A stretch of DNA of 12,915 bases from Clostridiales bacterium. GTDB lineage: Bacteria; Bacillota; Clostridia; Oscillospirales; Acutalibacteraceae. A program made the translations under genes and the position numbers. The stretch is taken from NCBI GenBank assembly GCA_019417145.1, contig DXVY01000031.1, positions 1-12,915 on the forward strand, in the 5' to 3' direction. Below are positions 7,127 to 12,915 of the stretch, piece by piece; positions within the stretch are counted from its first letter, which is position 1; the number at the start of each line of letters is the position of its first letter. The notes under the pieces were generated by a model. It was not told the DNA's origin. It saw only the letters and a program-made list of their open reading frames with translations, and searched no databases.

Positions 7127-8254
7127 TTGGCGGCCGTGTTAGATAAAAGCCGGGTGACGCCCCGGCAGCTACTGTTTTCCGTAGCCTGCTTTTTACAGGC
7201 CTCCTCGTTGCTCGCCTCCTTTGTGATGACCCTCACCGGCCGGGAGTCCTGGATATCCGTTGTGCTGGGTTTTGTTATCAGCCTGGGGCTGGTGTGCCTG
7301 TACATCGGGCTGGTCAAGCGGTTTCCGGGCATGAACTTGTTCTCCATACATGAGGCCGTATATGGCACGGGATTGGGAAAAATGATTTCCTTCCTATACG
7401 TATTCTTTTTCCTGACCATGACCTCGGTCAATGTCAACGACGTTTCTAGCTTTACGGTGGACTATATCATGCCGGCCACGCCGTCGGTGGTCATCGTGCT
7501 CACGCTTATGTTTGTCTGCGGATGGGCGGCGCGCAAGGGCGCGGCCGGCATCTGCCGAATGGGGTTCCTGTTTTTTATTCTGGTCACCGGCATAACGGTT
7601 GCCAATGTGCTCATGCTAATCAAGGATATGGATCTGTCCAATTTTCTGCCTGCGTTTCAGCTACCCGTAACCGATTATTTAAAAGGGGCCGGCGCGGTGG
7701 CTACCGTACCCTTTGGGGAGATTCTGGTGTTCCTTATGTTCGTACCGAATGTGGACGCGGCCGAGGGTACCGGTTTGCGAAAGCCGGTTTTTGCAGGGCT
7801 TGCCATTGGCGCCGCCACCCTTTTGGTCGTCGTCTGCCGAAATATCGGCGTCTTGGGCAATCTGGTCTCCGTGGTCTCACTGCCCTCATATGAGGCGGTG
7901 CGGCATATTCAAATCGCCGATGTGATCACCCGGGTGGACGTGCTCTATGCGCTTTCCATGCTGTTTTTGCAGTTTTTCAAAATCAGTCTGTATTTTTACG
8001 CCTCTGCCCTGGGAATCGCGCAGATTTTCCGGCTAAAGAACTACACCTTTCTGATACCGGTCATAGGCGCGCTGGCCGCGGGATATGCCTTTGTGGTATT
8101 CGGTCCTTCAATGGAAAACACCTATTGGGGTTCCCACATTGTGCCGGTCTTTGCCGCCGCGTTTGAAATAGCGCTGCCGATGGTCACCCTGCTGGCTTCC
8201 CTTCTGCCCCGCGCCGGCCGGCGTCACCGTGCGAAAGAGGAGGTGAGGGAATGA
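7127..8254 (+). CDS. GerB-type spore germination permease, B subunit
   Basis: Integral membrane subunit of the germinant receptor, of the spore-permease branch of the APC (amino acid-polyamine-organocation) superfamily. B subunits are thought to bind the germinant. At 375 residues it has the usual size and about ten hydrophobic spans from residue 14 to 360. Family wording includes the N-terminal ITxxQ-like RVTPRQLLFSV, PVTDYLKGAGAVATVPFGEI (180-199) and LPSYEAVRHIQIADVITRVD (252-271). The start is TTG at 7127-7129, chosen because AAAGGAGAG at 7112-7120 lies just upstream. The ATG at 7108 is out of frame, and the TTG gives the expected short cytoplasmic head. The stop overlaps the next start by 4 bases (ATGA), a sign of coupled translation with the small D-like protein. 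Confidence 0.93.
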   Translation: MAAVLDKSRVTPRQLLFSVACFLQASSLLASFVMTLTGRESWISVVLGFVISLGLVCLYIGLVKRFPGMNLFSIHEAVYGTGLGKMISFLYVFFFLTMTSVNVNDVSSFTVDYIMPATPSVVIVLTLMFVCGWAARKGAAGICRMGFLFFILVTGITVANVLMLIKDMDLSNFLPAFQLPVTDYLKGAGAVATVPFGEILVFLMFVPNVDAAEGTGLRKPVFAGLAIGAATLLVVVCRNIGVLGNLVSVVSLPSYEAVRHIQIADVITRVDVLYALSMLFLQFFKISLYFYASALGIAQIFRLKNYTFLIPVIGALAAGYAFVVFGPSMENTYWGSHIVPVFAAAFEIALPMVTLLASLLPRAGRRHRAKEEVRE

Positions 8255-8457
8255 TCCTTCTGCTGGCCGGTGGATTTTTGCTGCTGGCAGTGCTGGGTGT
8301 TCCCGCACTGGTGCGGGAAAAGAGCTGGCGGGAGCTGGCCGTATTCGCCGTGATCTGGCTGTTGGCTGCTGTGCTGGCCTTTTTGCTGGCGGCCGGTCAA
8401 AGGCCTCACAGCCCTTTAGAAGGTGTGCGATGGCTGATGGAGCGGGTATTTTCATAA
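8251..8457 (+). CDS. Small two-helix membrane protein, germinant receptor D-subunit-like
   Basis: A 68-residue protein with two hydrophobic helices (about 2-20 and 28-47) joined by a charged turn, REKSWRELAVF (22-32). Its ATG overlaps the gerB stop by 4 bases, and AGGTGAGG upstream serves as ribosome binding site. Small proteins of about 70-80 residues with two membrane spans, called D subunits, are encoded in several Bacillus and clostridial ger operons and modulate receptor activity. Size, topology and position here fit that group, and the WRELAVF turn resembles my recollection of clostridial members. Function in this organism is inferred. It is too short for a firm family call by eye. Confidence 0.8.
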   Translation: MILLLAGGFLLLAVLGVPALVREKSWRELAVFAVIWLLAAVLAFLLAAGQRPHSPLEGVRWLMERVFS

Positions 8458-8475
8458 AGGTAAAGCAGGTGTGGT

Positions 8476-9018
8476 ATGACGGCTATTTTGTTTTGCGGGC
8501 CGGCCGACGCGGCGGTATGCGGTGAGATAGAGAGAGTGCTGTCGGGCTGTGGCGGCGTTTGCCGCTGCACGGGAGACGAGCTAATCGTACCGGCGGATTG
8601 CCGGTTCCTGCTGACGGGCGCCGGGAGGTCTCCGCGGCTGCGCACCCACGGGGGCGTCTGTGTGTTCGCAGAGGTCCAAGGCCCCTTTGCCAGATGGCGG
8701 GTGCCGCCCGGTTTCGTAGCCGTTGCCCATTCGGCCGACAGGTCGGCGCTGCGGCTGTTGGAAAAACAGGGGACTCCCGCCGTCACATGCGGCATGTCGG
8801 CCGCCGATACCATCACGTTATCCAGTTTTCAGGACGACGGCGCGGTTGTTAGCCTGCAACGCGGTATGGTCGACTTACAGGGAGAACGGATCGAACCGGG
8901 CGATTATCCGGTCCGCCTGGCCGCCCCCATATCCAATTACGGTCTGATGGCAGCCTTATCGGTGCTGCTGCTGGCGGGAGGAGATCCGGCGGAGGAGCTT
9001 AAGGACCGACTGCTTTAA
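8476..9018 (+). CDS. Unrecognised 180-aa protein, last gene of the germination operon
   Basis: I do not recognise this with certainty. The ATG lies 18 bases after the D-like gene, with AGCAGGTG as a modest ribosome binding site, so it is probably co-transcribed with the receptor. It has no signal peptide. The only strongly hydrophobic stretch is LMAALSVLLLAGG at 157-169, which could be a buried helix. The N-terminal half is cysteine-rich (C7, C15, C25, C29, C31, C42, C62), with C25/C29/C31 close together. The second half has distinctive wording: VAVAHSADRSALRLLEKQG (81-99), CGMSAADTITLSS (105-117), VVSLQRG (124-130) and SNYGLMAALSVLLLAGG (153-169). The order 'N-x-AL, then CG-x-AD, then a late S/H-N-Y-x-x-x-A-A helix' faintly recalls the C-terminal part of the Mur-ligase central domain, but there is no P-loop. 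Real gene: likely. Role: unknown. Confidence 0.75.
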   Translation: MTAILFCGPADAAVCGEIERVLSGCGGVCRCTGDELIVPADCRFLLTGAGRSPRLRTHGGVCVFAEVQGPFARWRVPPGFVAVAHSADRSALRLLEKQGTPAVTCGMSAADTITLSSFQDDGAVVSLQRGMVDLQGERIEPGDYPVRLAAPISNYGLMAALSVLLLAGGDPAEELKDRLL

Positions 9019-9210
9019 ATAATAAAAAAATCTGACAGTCGCGCCGGCCGAGCGCGTGGTTTCACCGGGATGCATATCACAAAAAACGCCATGGTTAATA
9101 AGGCATGACTGCCTATAATTTCCTCTTATAATATGATTGCTTCGGAACACAATAGTAAGGCAAACGCAAAGCAAATCAAAATCTCAAATCTTTAAGGAGT
9201 GTATGGAATC
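9019..9210 (+). other. A/T-rich intergenic region before the SASP gene
   Basis: About 190 bases without a supported gene, clearly more A/T-rich than the flanking sequence. It holds the candidate sigma-G promoter (9103-9133) and the SASP ribosome binding site AAGGAG (9194-9199). A short inverted repeat, CGCGC at 9040-9044 with GCGCG at 9052-9056, lies just after the 180-aa gene. No U run follows it on the plus strand, so it is a poor terminator. Confidence 0.5.
9103..9133 (+). promoter_or_regulatory. Candidate sigma-G promoter for the SASP gene
   Basis: GCATG at 9103-9107 fits the -35 consensus gMATR, and TATAATA at 9127-9133 fits 6 of 7 of the -10 consensus cATWMTA. The spacer is 19 bases, one longer than usual. 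SASP genes are classical sigma-G targets. The same -10 box could be read by sigma-A, but no good TTGACA-like box stands at the right distance. Confidence 0.5.
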
Positions 9211-9408
9211 ATGGCTAAGTCTAGCAACAAAGCTGTTGTCCCCGAGGCTCGCGAAGCCCTCAACCGTTTCAAGATGGAAGCTGCCAACGAGGTTGGCGTT
9301 AACCTGAAGCAGGGCTACAACGGCGACCTGACCTCTAAGCAGGCCGGTTCTGTGGGCGGTCAGATGGTCAAGAAGATGATCGAGTCCTACGAGAACAGCA
9401 TGAAGTAA
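9211..9408 (+). CDS. Alpha/beta-type small acid-soluble spore protein (SASP)
   Basis: A 65-residue DNA-binding protein made in the forespore. It coats spore DNA, protects it from UV and heat, and is degraded by the GPR protease at germination to supply amino acids. The two family blocks are plain: VVPEAREALNRFKMEAANEVGV at 9-30 contains the GPR site region, and GSVGGQMVKKMI (46-57) is the C-terminal DNA-binding signature. YNGDLTSKQAG between them is clostridial in style. The residue after the conserved Glu23 is Ala, where Bacillus proteins have Ile or Phe and clostridial ones often Val. ATG 9211 is chosen over GTG 9199 because the GTG overlaps the ribosome binding site AAGGAG (9194-9199). Codons are biased to AAC, AAG and GCT, unlike the GC-ending neighbours, which fits very high expression. 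It has its own promoter and terminator. Confidence 0.97.
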   Translation: MAKSSNKAVVPEAREALNRFKMEAANEVGVNLKQGYNGDLTSKQAGSVGGQMVKKMIESYENSMK

Positions 9409-9426
9409 CCTTCCCTTTGGGAAAAT

Positions 9427-9458
9427 AAATGCGCCAGGGCGGATGCCCCGGCGCATTT
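9427..9458 (+). terminator. Rho-independent terminator after the SASP gene
   Basis: AAATGCGCC (9427-9435) pairs perfectly with GGCGCATTT (9450-9458). A further GGGC/GCCC pairing lies inside around a GGAT loop, after one mismatch. It begins 18 bases after the SASP stop. A-rich sequence before and T-rich sequence after the stem make it workable in both directions, so it may also stop read-through of the converging crp-like gene. Confidence 0.8.
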
Positions 9459-9577
9459 CATTATAGGAAAGAAAATAGAAAACAGCCGGCCGAGCAACCG
9501 GACCCGCCCGGTGAATATTGGTACCGTTACATATCGAATGCCCGAGGCCTTGGTGGCCTACCGGTGGGGAGAGGTTT

Positions 9578-10270
9578 CTACACCATTTCTTCCCCAAAAG
9601 CGAAAGCGGACAGTTCCTTTTTGTTTTTGATAAAAATCTCGCGATACCGGGTGTCGATCCAGCCGTTGGCGGATAATTTACGCAGAAGTTTGCTTACGGT
9701 CACCCGGGTGACGCCGGCCAACCCTCCCAGCTCCTCATGGGTACAACAGACCGCGCCGCTGGCATCTGCCTGCTGTAAAAGCAGGCGGGCGATGCGGCGG
9801 TCTGCGGACAGAAAGACCATATGATCCACTTGGGCCGACAGCATGCGCACGGTGCGGGCCAGATACCGCAGCATGTCCATGGCGGCCTGGGGATTGGCGC
9901 TAAAGCGGGCCAGCAGTTCTTCCCTTCCCACCGACATCACCCTGGAGCGGGCGGCCGCCCGGGCGGAGGAAACCCGGGGCAGACCATCGAAAAAGGCGGC
10001 TTCTCCGAAGATACGCCCCGGCGCCAACACGGTCAAAATCTTTTCTGCCCCCTCGGCGGAACTCAAAAATATTTCTACCCTGCCGCTGTGCAGGTAATAA
10101 AAACGATGGGCCTGTTCGCCCTGCAGGTAGATCATTTGTCCCCGCTCATACAGCAGCGTGGGCCTTGCCTGCAAAAACGTCCGCCAGGTCGAGCCTTCTC
10201 CCAACAGGTCTTTATCCCAGCGAGGCAGGTCCTCTATGGTGTGCGCGGGGTAGTCGTACGTATCGGGCAA
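9578..10270 (-). CDS. Crp/Fnr-family transcriptional regulator
   Basis: Cytoplasmic one-component regulator of 230 residues, the usual size. Residues about 38-125 form the cyclic-nucleotide-type beta barrel, with GRIFGEAAFFDGLPRVSSAR (85-104) at the place of the CRP nucleotide pocket. GE and a following Arg99 are kept, but R-V-S replaces R-S, so cAMP binding is not assured. About 130-160 is the dimer helix. The C-terminal winged helix reads THEELGGLAGVTRVTVSKLL (177-196), with the recognition helix at GVTRVTVSKLLRKL. The N-terminal cysteine cluster of oxygen-sensing FNR is absent; the only cysteines are the adjacent C175-C176 at the start of the helix-turn-helix. The start is TTG at 10268-10270, selected by AAGGAGG (10278-10284) at 7 bases. 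It converges on the SASP gene, and its targets are not evident. Confidence 0.93.
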   Translation of the reverse strand: MPDTYDYPAHTIEDLPRWDKDLLGEGSTWRTFLQARPTLLYERGQMIYLQGEQAHRFYYLHSGRVEIFLSSAEGAEKILTVLAPGRIFGEAAFFDGLPRVSSARAAARSRVMSVGREELLARFSANPQAAMDMLRYLARTVRMLSAQVDHMVFLSADRRIARLLLQQADASGAVCCTHEELGGLAGVTRVTVSKLLRKLSANGWIDTRYREIFIKNKKELSAFAFGEEMV

Positions 10271-10282
10271 ATCGTTTCCTCC

Positions 10283-10378
10283 TTAATATAGCCGATGAGA
10301 CAACAGAACGGCCGCCGGGCCTCCTATAGCGCATCGGCCCATGGGGTCCTGCAAACCAATCGTATGTCCTTTTTTCAT
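10283..10378 (-). CDS. Possible 31-aa small ORF ahead of the crp-like gene
   Basis: ATG at 10378-10376 opens a 31-codon frame that begins MKKGHTIGLQDPMGR and contains AIGGPAAVLL near its end. The TAA stop (10285-10283) overlaps the AAGGAGG that serves the crp-like gene, an arrangement seen in translational coupling and leader peptides. There is no good ribosome binding site in front of its ATG, and in this GC-rich DNA a frame of this length can occur by chance. Listed as tentative only. Confidence 0.2.
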   Translation of the reverse strand: MKKGHTIGLQDPMGRCAIGGPAAVLLSHRLY

Positions 10379-10460
10379 GCGGTATCCGCCGCCCTACCCC
10401 GGATGGGCGCCCGCCCCAGCCGTCGGTTTCGATACGCCGAGAGGTACGGAAAAGCCCAAA

Positions 10461-10486
10461 GCCCCGATGGCCGTCGCCGTCGGGGC
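10461..10486 (-). terminator. Terminator after the ABC permease
   Basis: GCCCCGA (10461-10467) pairs with TCGGGGC (10480-10486). Inside, GGC/GCC (10469-10471 with 10476-10478) extends the stem past one mismatch on the minus strand. In minus-strand RNA the stem is followed by UUUGGGCUUUUCC. It lies about 30 bases beyond the permease stop and upstream of the crp-like gene, so it separates the two transcripts. Confidence 0.75.
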
Positions 10487-10516
10487 AGGGGAAAGAATAA
10501 ACCGAAAATGATAAAA

Positions 10517-12751
10517 CTACGGCATCTGCGCCATATAGTACAGACAAATTTCATATTGCTCTTCTTGCAAAGGCGCTATGGTCAATTGGTCGGGCCGGGG
10601 GGCGTCGATCAGAAATGCATTATCTGCGGGCATGGCCAGGACGCCGCCGGCAGAATTCATCCCGCCGATAGCGTCCTGCAACGACCATGCCCAGTTATCA
10701 TAGGCGTAAAGCGCTTCATAGGCTTGGTCATCCTGGAGAAAGCCCACGGGAACCTTTTTGTGGTAGAGATAGCCGAGCAGGGAAAAGCCGTCGGAACCCT
10801 GGTAATCGGTCAGGTAGGGAAAGCTTTCCGCCGGAATGTAGACCACAGGCTGCTGCCCATTTCCCTCTGCGGCGGCCACCCCCTGCAAACGGGCGGTATA
10901 TCCCAGTTCCTTCAAAACCGATCGGGTCTGTTGGTAACTCTCGTAGACGGTCAGGGTAACCGAAGACCGGTCGCTGCCATCAGCGCCCTGAAGGGTCAGG
11001 CGGTACAGCGCCTTCTGCAAAAGGGTCTCGCTGGTCAGCGGCTGAGACAGGTCGGCCTTATAGGCTTGGATGAGCTTTTGCATCTGCTCCGGCGCGATCG
11101 GCTCGGTAATGGCTGTGCCAGCCAGGAGATCGCTGCAGACAAGAGATTGATAGCTGTCGGCGTTTTCTATTCTATACACCTCGTTGGTGGCCTGTCGATA
11201 GGCATCGCTGGAAAGGATGGGAACCAGCTGTTCTATAAATTGGCCGGCGTTCAATCTGTATTCACGGGAGATCTCGGTCCCCCATTTGGTATGGTAGATA
11301 AAGCCGACCCGCAGGATGACCTGCCACTGGTTTTCTTCCGTATCTCCGATGACGCCGTAGATGGTCTGTCCGCTGCGGTTTTCCTTGATCCATTCCACAA
11401 TGGCCTCATGCAACTCATAAACCGCCTGTACATCCGCCTGCTCGGTCAGGCTGACCGGCCGGGCGGTTTCAGAGGCGGCCAGGGCTAATTGGCTGCTTTG
11501 ATCGTACATATCTCCGCCTCCATTATATTCGACGTAGCCGCCGTTCAGCTCCAGATCCACCTGCCGCAGGTCGGCGAGCTTGGGAAGCCGGTTTTCATAG
11601 CCCAGGCCGCCTGAGAAGATCACGCCGGTCACGGCCAGCATGACCAGAAAGACGCTTCCGGCGACCAGCAGGTCCCGTTTGATCTTCTTGAATCCCCGGG
11701 AAAAAATAGCCCCCGGGATTATGGCGCCCAATACCGCGCCCAGGGCCATAAAGATGTAAAAGCTCAGAGAATGGATATCGCCAAAGCTGAACAGTGCGCC
11801 GATGAAGCAGCCGCCGATAATGACGGCCAGCGTCTGGAGGACCAGCGGCAGGCAGACAAAGGCATAGGGGGAGCCGGCTTTTTCGCTCTTGCGCCGTTTA
11901 TACAGCAGCAGGGCGGCCATCAGGTAAACCAGTCCCAAAAGCAGACAACCGGCCAGGGATTTTCCAAGCCCTCCCATGGTATCCGCCCAATCGGTCGCCG
12001 CGCCGTTTGCCCAGAATTCCCAGCCCATGAGCCGGCCGAAGGGAGAGAAAAGGAAGAGGAGATCCAGCTGATCGGACAGCGAGATGCTGGGAAACCCGAT
12101 TAACTGGCCCTGGCAGAAGCCGGATACCAGCAGCCAGACCACCGGCCAGCCGATATTGGTCACCAGCAGGGCCGCGAACATGTCGAACCCGCTGCCGGTG
12201 GAAACCGCCAGCAGGGCCATAAAGGCGCAACAGGTAAAAAGAAGAACGGCCAGGGATAAGAAGTTGCCGAAAAACAGGCCGGCGCTCAGACCCGAAAGAG
12301 GAGAAAGGGCTACGGCCACCGCCGTCCCGGCAAAGGACAGCACCAGAGGCAGCATGGTCATTAGATAGGAGGAAAAGAAACGGCCCAACAGCAGCTGCCA
12401 TCGGGTTAGAGGCAGCGCGTGAAAAACGTCCGAAGCCGCCTTGCCGTGCATATACCGGTAGTTCAGGCTGGATAGGATCAGGGCCAGCAGGCCGGATAGC
12501 AGGGCCAACGCCAGGCACAGGCCGGGCATGAGGTCGTCCATCTTCTGGAGGGTGGTCGTATGGTCCATGCCCTGGGAGTGTTCGTAGAAGTAGGAGAGCA
12601 GGGGAATGCCGGGGGTGATCAGAAGGGCCAGTATAGAGGCGATGCAGGAGATCAACACGTTTTTGCGCAGGCTCCAGCAGAAGAATCGGAAGGGCGCACC
12701 CGGAAAGCGGCGGCCGTTCTGCTTTTTAACCGAGAATGTTGCGGACGTCAT
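10517..12751 (-). CDS. ABC transporter permease with large C-terminal extracytoplasmic domain
   Basis: Membrane subunit of an ABC-2-like exporter, 744 residues from the preferred ATG. An in-frame ATG at 12772 would add seven residues, but GGAGG lies between the two and is 9 bases from the ATG at 12751. The first ~385 residues hold about eight or nine hydrophobic spans (for example 31-53, 75-96, 128-150, 157-180, 188-212, 265-284, 300-320, 330-350, 362-382). FHALPLTRWQLLLGRF (110-125) is the coupling-loop wording seen in clostridial permeases of this sort. Residues ~386-744 are hydrophilic with no further span, so they should form one extracytoplasmic domain. The start lies inside the end of the ATPase gene, indicating coupled translation. 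The substrate is unknown; such exporters often handle peptides, lipids or antibiotics, but nothing here decides. Confidence 0.88.
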   Translation of the reverse strand: MTSATFSVKKQNGRRFPGAPFRFFCWSLRKNVLISCIASILALLITPGIPLLSYFYEHSQGMDHTTTLQKMDDLMPGLCLALALLSGLLALILSSLNYRYMHGKAASDVFHALPLTRWQLLLGRFFSSYLMTMLPLVLSFAGTAVAVALSPLSGLSAGLFFGNFLSLAVLLFTCCAFMALLAVSTGSGFDMFAALLVTNIGWPVVWLLVSGFCQGQLIGFPSISLSDQLDLLFLFSPFGRLMGWEFWANGAATDWADTMGGLGKSLAGCLLLGLVYLMAALLLYKRRKSEKAGSPYAFVCLPLVLQTLAVIIGGCFIGALFSFGDIHSLSFYIFMALGAVLGAIIPGAIFSRGFKKIKRDLLVAGSVFLVMLAVTGVIFSGGLGYENRLPKLADLRQVDLELNGGYVEYNGGGDMYDQSSQLALAASETARPVSLTEQADVQAVYELHEAIVEWIKENRSGQTIYGVIGDTEENQWQVILRVGFIYHTKWGTEISREYRLNAGQFIEQLVPILSSDAYRQATNEVYRIENADSYQSLVCSDLLAGTAITEPIAPEQMQKLIQAYKADLSQPLTSETLLQKALYRLTLQGADGSDRSSVTLTVYESYQQTRSVLKELGYTARLQGVAAAEGNGQQPVVYIPAESFPYLTDYQGSDGFSLLGYLYHKKVPVGFLQDDQAYEALYAYDNWAWSLQDAIGGMNSAGGVLAMPADNAFLIDAPRPDQLTIAPLQEEQYEICLYYMAQMP

Positions 12752-12915
12752 ATCCGGCCACCTCCAATTCATAAATAAAGATTTCCTCCAGCGTGGGAGG
12801 GAGAAGCTCTAAAAACAGGGGATGGAGCGGCTCCATGCGCGCCGTGATCTCCTCCTCGCTGCCCCGCACCACCATCTGGAGCAGACTGCCCTGTTGCTCG
12901 ATCTTCAGGATGTCC
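12726..12915 (-). CDS. ABC transporter ATP-binding protein, C-terminal fragment
   Basis: The last 62 codons of an ATPase whose catalytic part lies beyond the window end. The frame runs on the minus strand from 12914 to the TAA at 12728-12726. The tail reads PTLEEIFIYELEVAGYDVR near the end, a typical close for ABC-2 exporter ATPases (LEEIFIYE). No Walker or signature motif is within reach, so the call rests on the tail and on the adjoining permease. Its last 26 bases overlap the permease start, so the two are translated together and should form one exporter. Confidence 0.85.
   Translation of the reverse strand, partial: DILKIEQQGSLLQMVVRGSEEEITARMEPLHPLFLELLPPTLEEIFIYELEVAGYDVRNILG

Larger units (their letters stand above)
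10271..10516 (-). other. Intergenic region upstream of the crp-like gene
   Basis: This 246-base gap holds the permease terminator (10461-10486), the crp-like gene's ribosome binding site (10278-10284) and a 31-codon ORF (10378-10283). A TATATT lies just before the ribosome binding site, but I could not match it with a -35 box, so no promoter is called. Confidence 0.4.

Noticed and set aside
9040..9056. Possible terminator after the 180-aa gene (CGCGC/GCGCG)
   Set aside because: The stem is only five pairs and no U run follows on the plus strand. The A-rich run lies before it, which would suit only the minus strand, where no gene reads in.
9101..9114. Short palindrome AGGCA-TGAC-TGCCT overlapping the SASP promoter -35
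   Set aside because: Five base pairs around a 4-base loop can be chance, and there is no other copy to support an operator.
9199..9210. GTG start four codons upstream of the SASP ATG
   Set aside because: The GTG overlaps the AAGGAG ribosome binding site, and the family begins at the ATG with MAKSSN-like sequence.
10212..10547. Minus-strand open frame of 111 codons spanning the permease-crp gap
   Set aside because: It overlaps the ends of both neighbouring genes and runs through the permease terminator. The product is Arg/Gly-rich without any motif.
10295..11488. Open frame of 397 codons on the plus strand opposite the permease
   Set aside because: It is antisense to the permease, has no ribosome binding site or known motif, and crosses the permease terminator.

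Overview
The window looks like chromosome from a high-GC, endospore-forming member of the Clostridia, probably an Oscillospiraceae/Ruminococcaceae-type gut anaerobe. That lineage is inferred. The direct signs are a complete spore germinant-receptor operon, a clostridial-type alpha/beta small acid-soluble spore protein (SASP), strong AGGAGG ribosome binding sites, TTG starts and GC-rich coding sequence. No IS element, phage gene, CRISPR array, tRNA or rRNA was seen.

Layout. Bases 1-311 (+) hold the last part of a VanS-like sensor histidine kinase. A perfect 18-bp inverted repeat at 414-458 separates it from a minus-strand amino-acid block. In transcription order that block is cimA (4016-2421), leuC (2255-990) and leuD (973-485), behind a recognisable sigma-A-type promoter at 4060-4088. 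The set suggests threonine-independent isoleucine synthesis: citramalate synthase makes citramalate and the LeuCD isomerase converts it to beta-methylmalate. LeuCD may also serve leucine synthesis. No leuA or leuB lies in the window.

Divergent from cimA is a plus-strand spore-germination operon: gerA-type (4234-5919), Ger(x)C lipoprotein (5936-7090), gerB-type permease (7127-8254), a 68-aa two-helix 'D-subunit'-like protein (8251-8457, overlapping gerB by 4 bp) and an unrecognised 180-aa protein (8476-9018). A separate SASP gene (9211-9408) follows, with its own candidate sigma-G promoter and a terminator. Together 4234-9408 forms a spore-biology segment: receptor assembly in the inner spore membrane plus a core DNA-protecting protein.

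Converging on the SASP gene is a minus-strand Crp/Fnr-family regulator (10270-9578, TTG start). Beyond it lies a minus-strand ABC exporter: the last 62 codons of an ATPase (12915-12726) overlapping a 744-aa permease with a large C-terminal extracytoplasmic domain (12751-10517), closed by a terminator.

The most likely undescribed element is the 180-aa fifth gene of the germination operon. Other points worth a look are paired sigma-G-like promoters, a weak or ambiguous gerA start, two possible lipobox cysteines in GerC, a 24-bp-period repeat between cimA and leuC, and a 31-codon ORF whose stop lies inside the crp-like gene's ribosome binding site.
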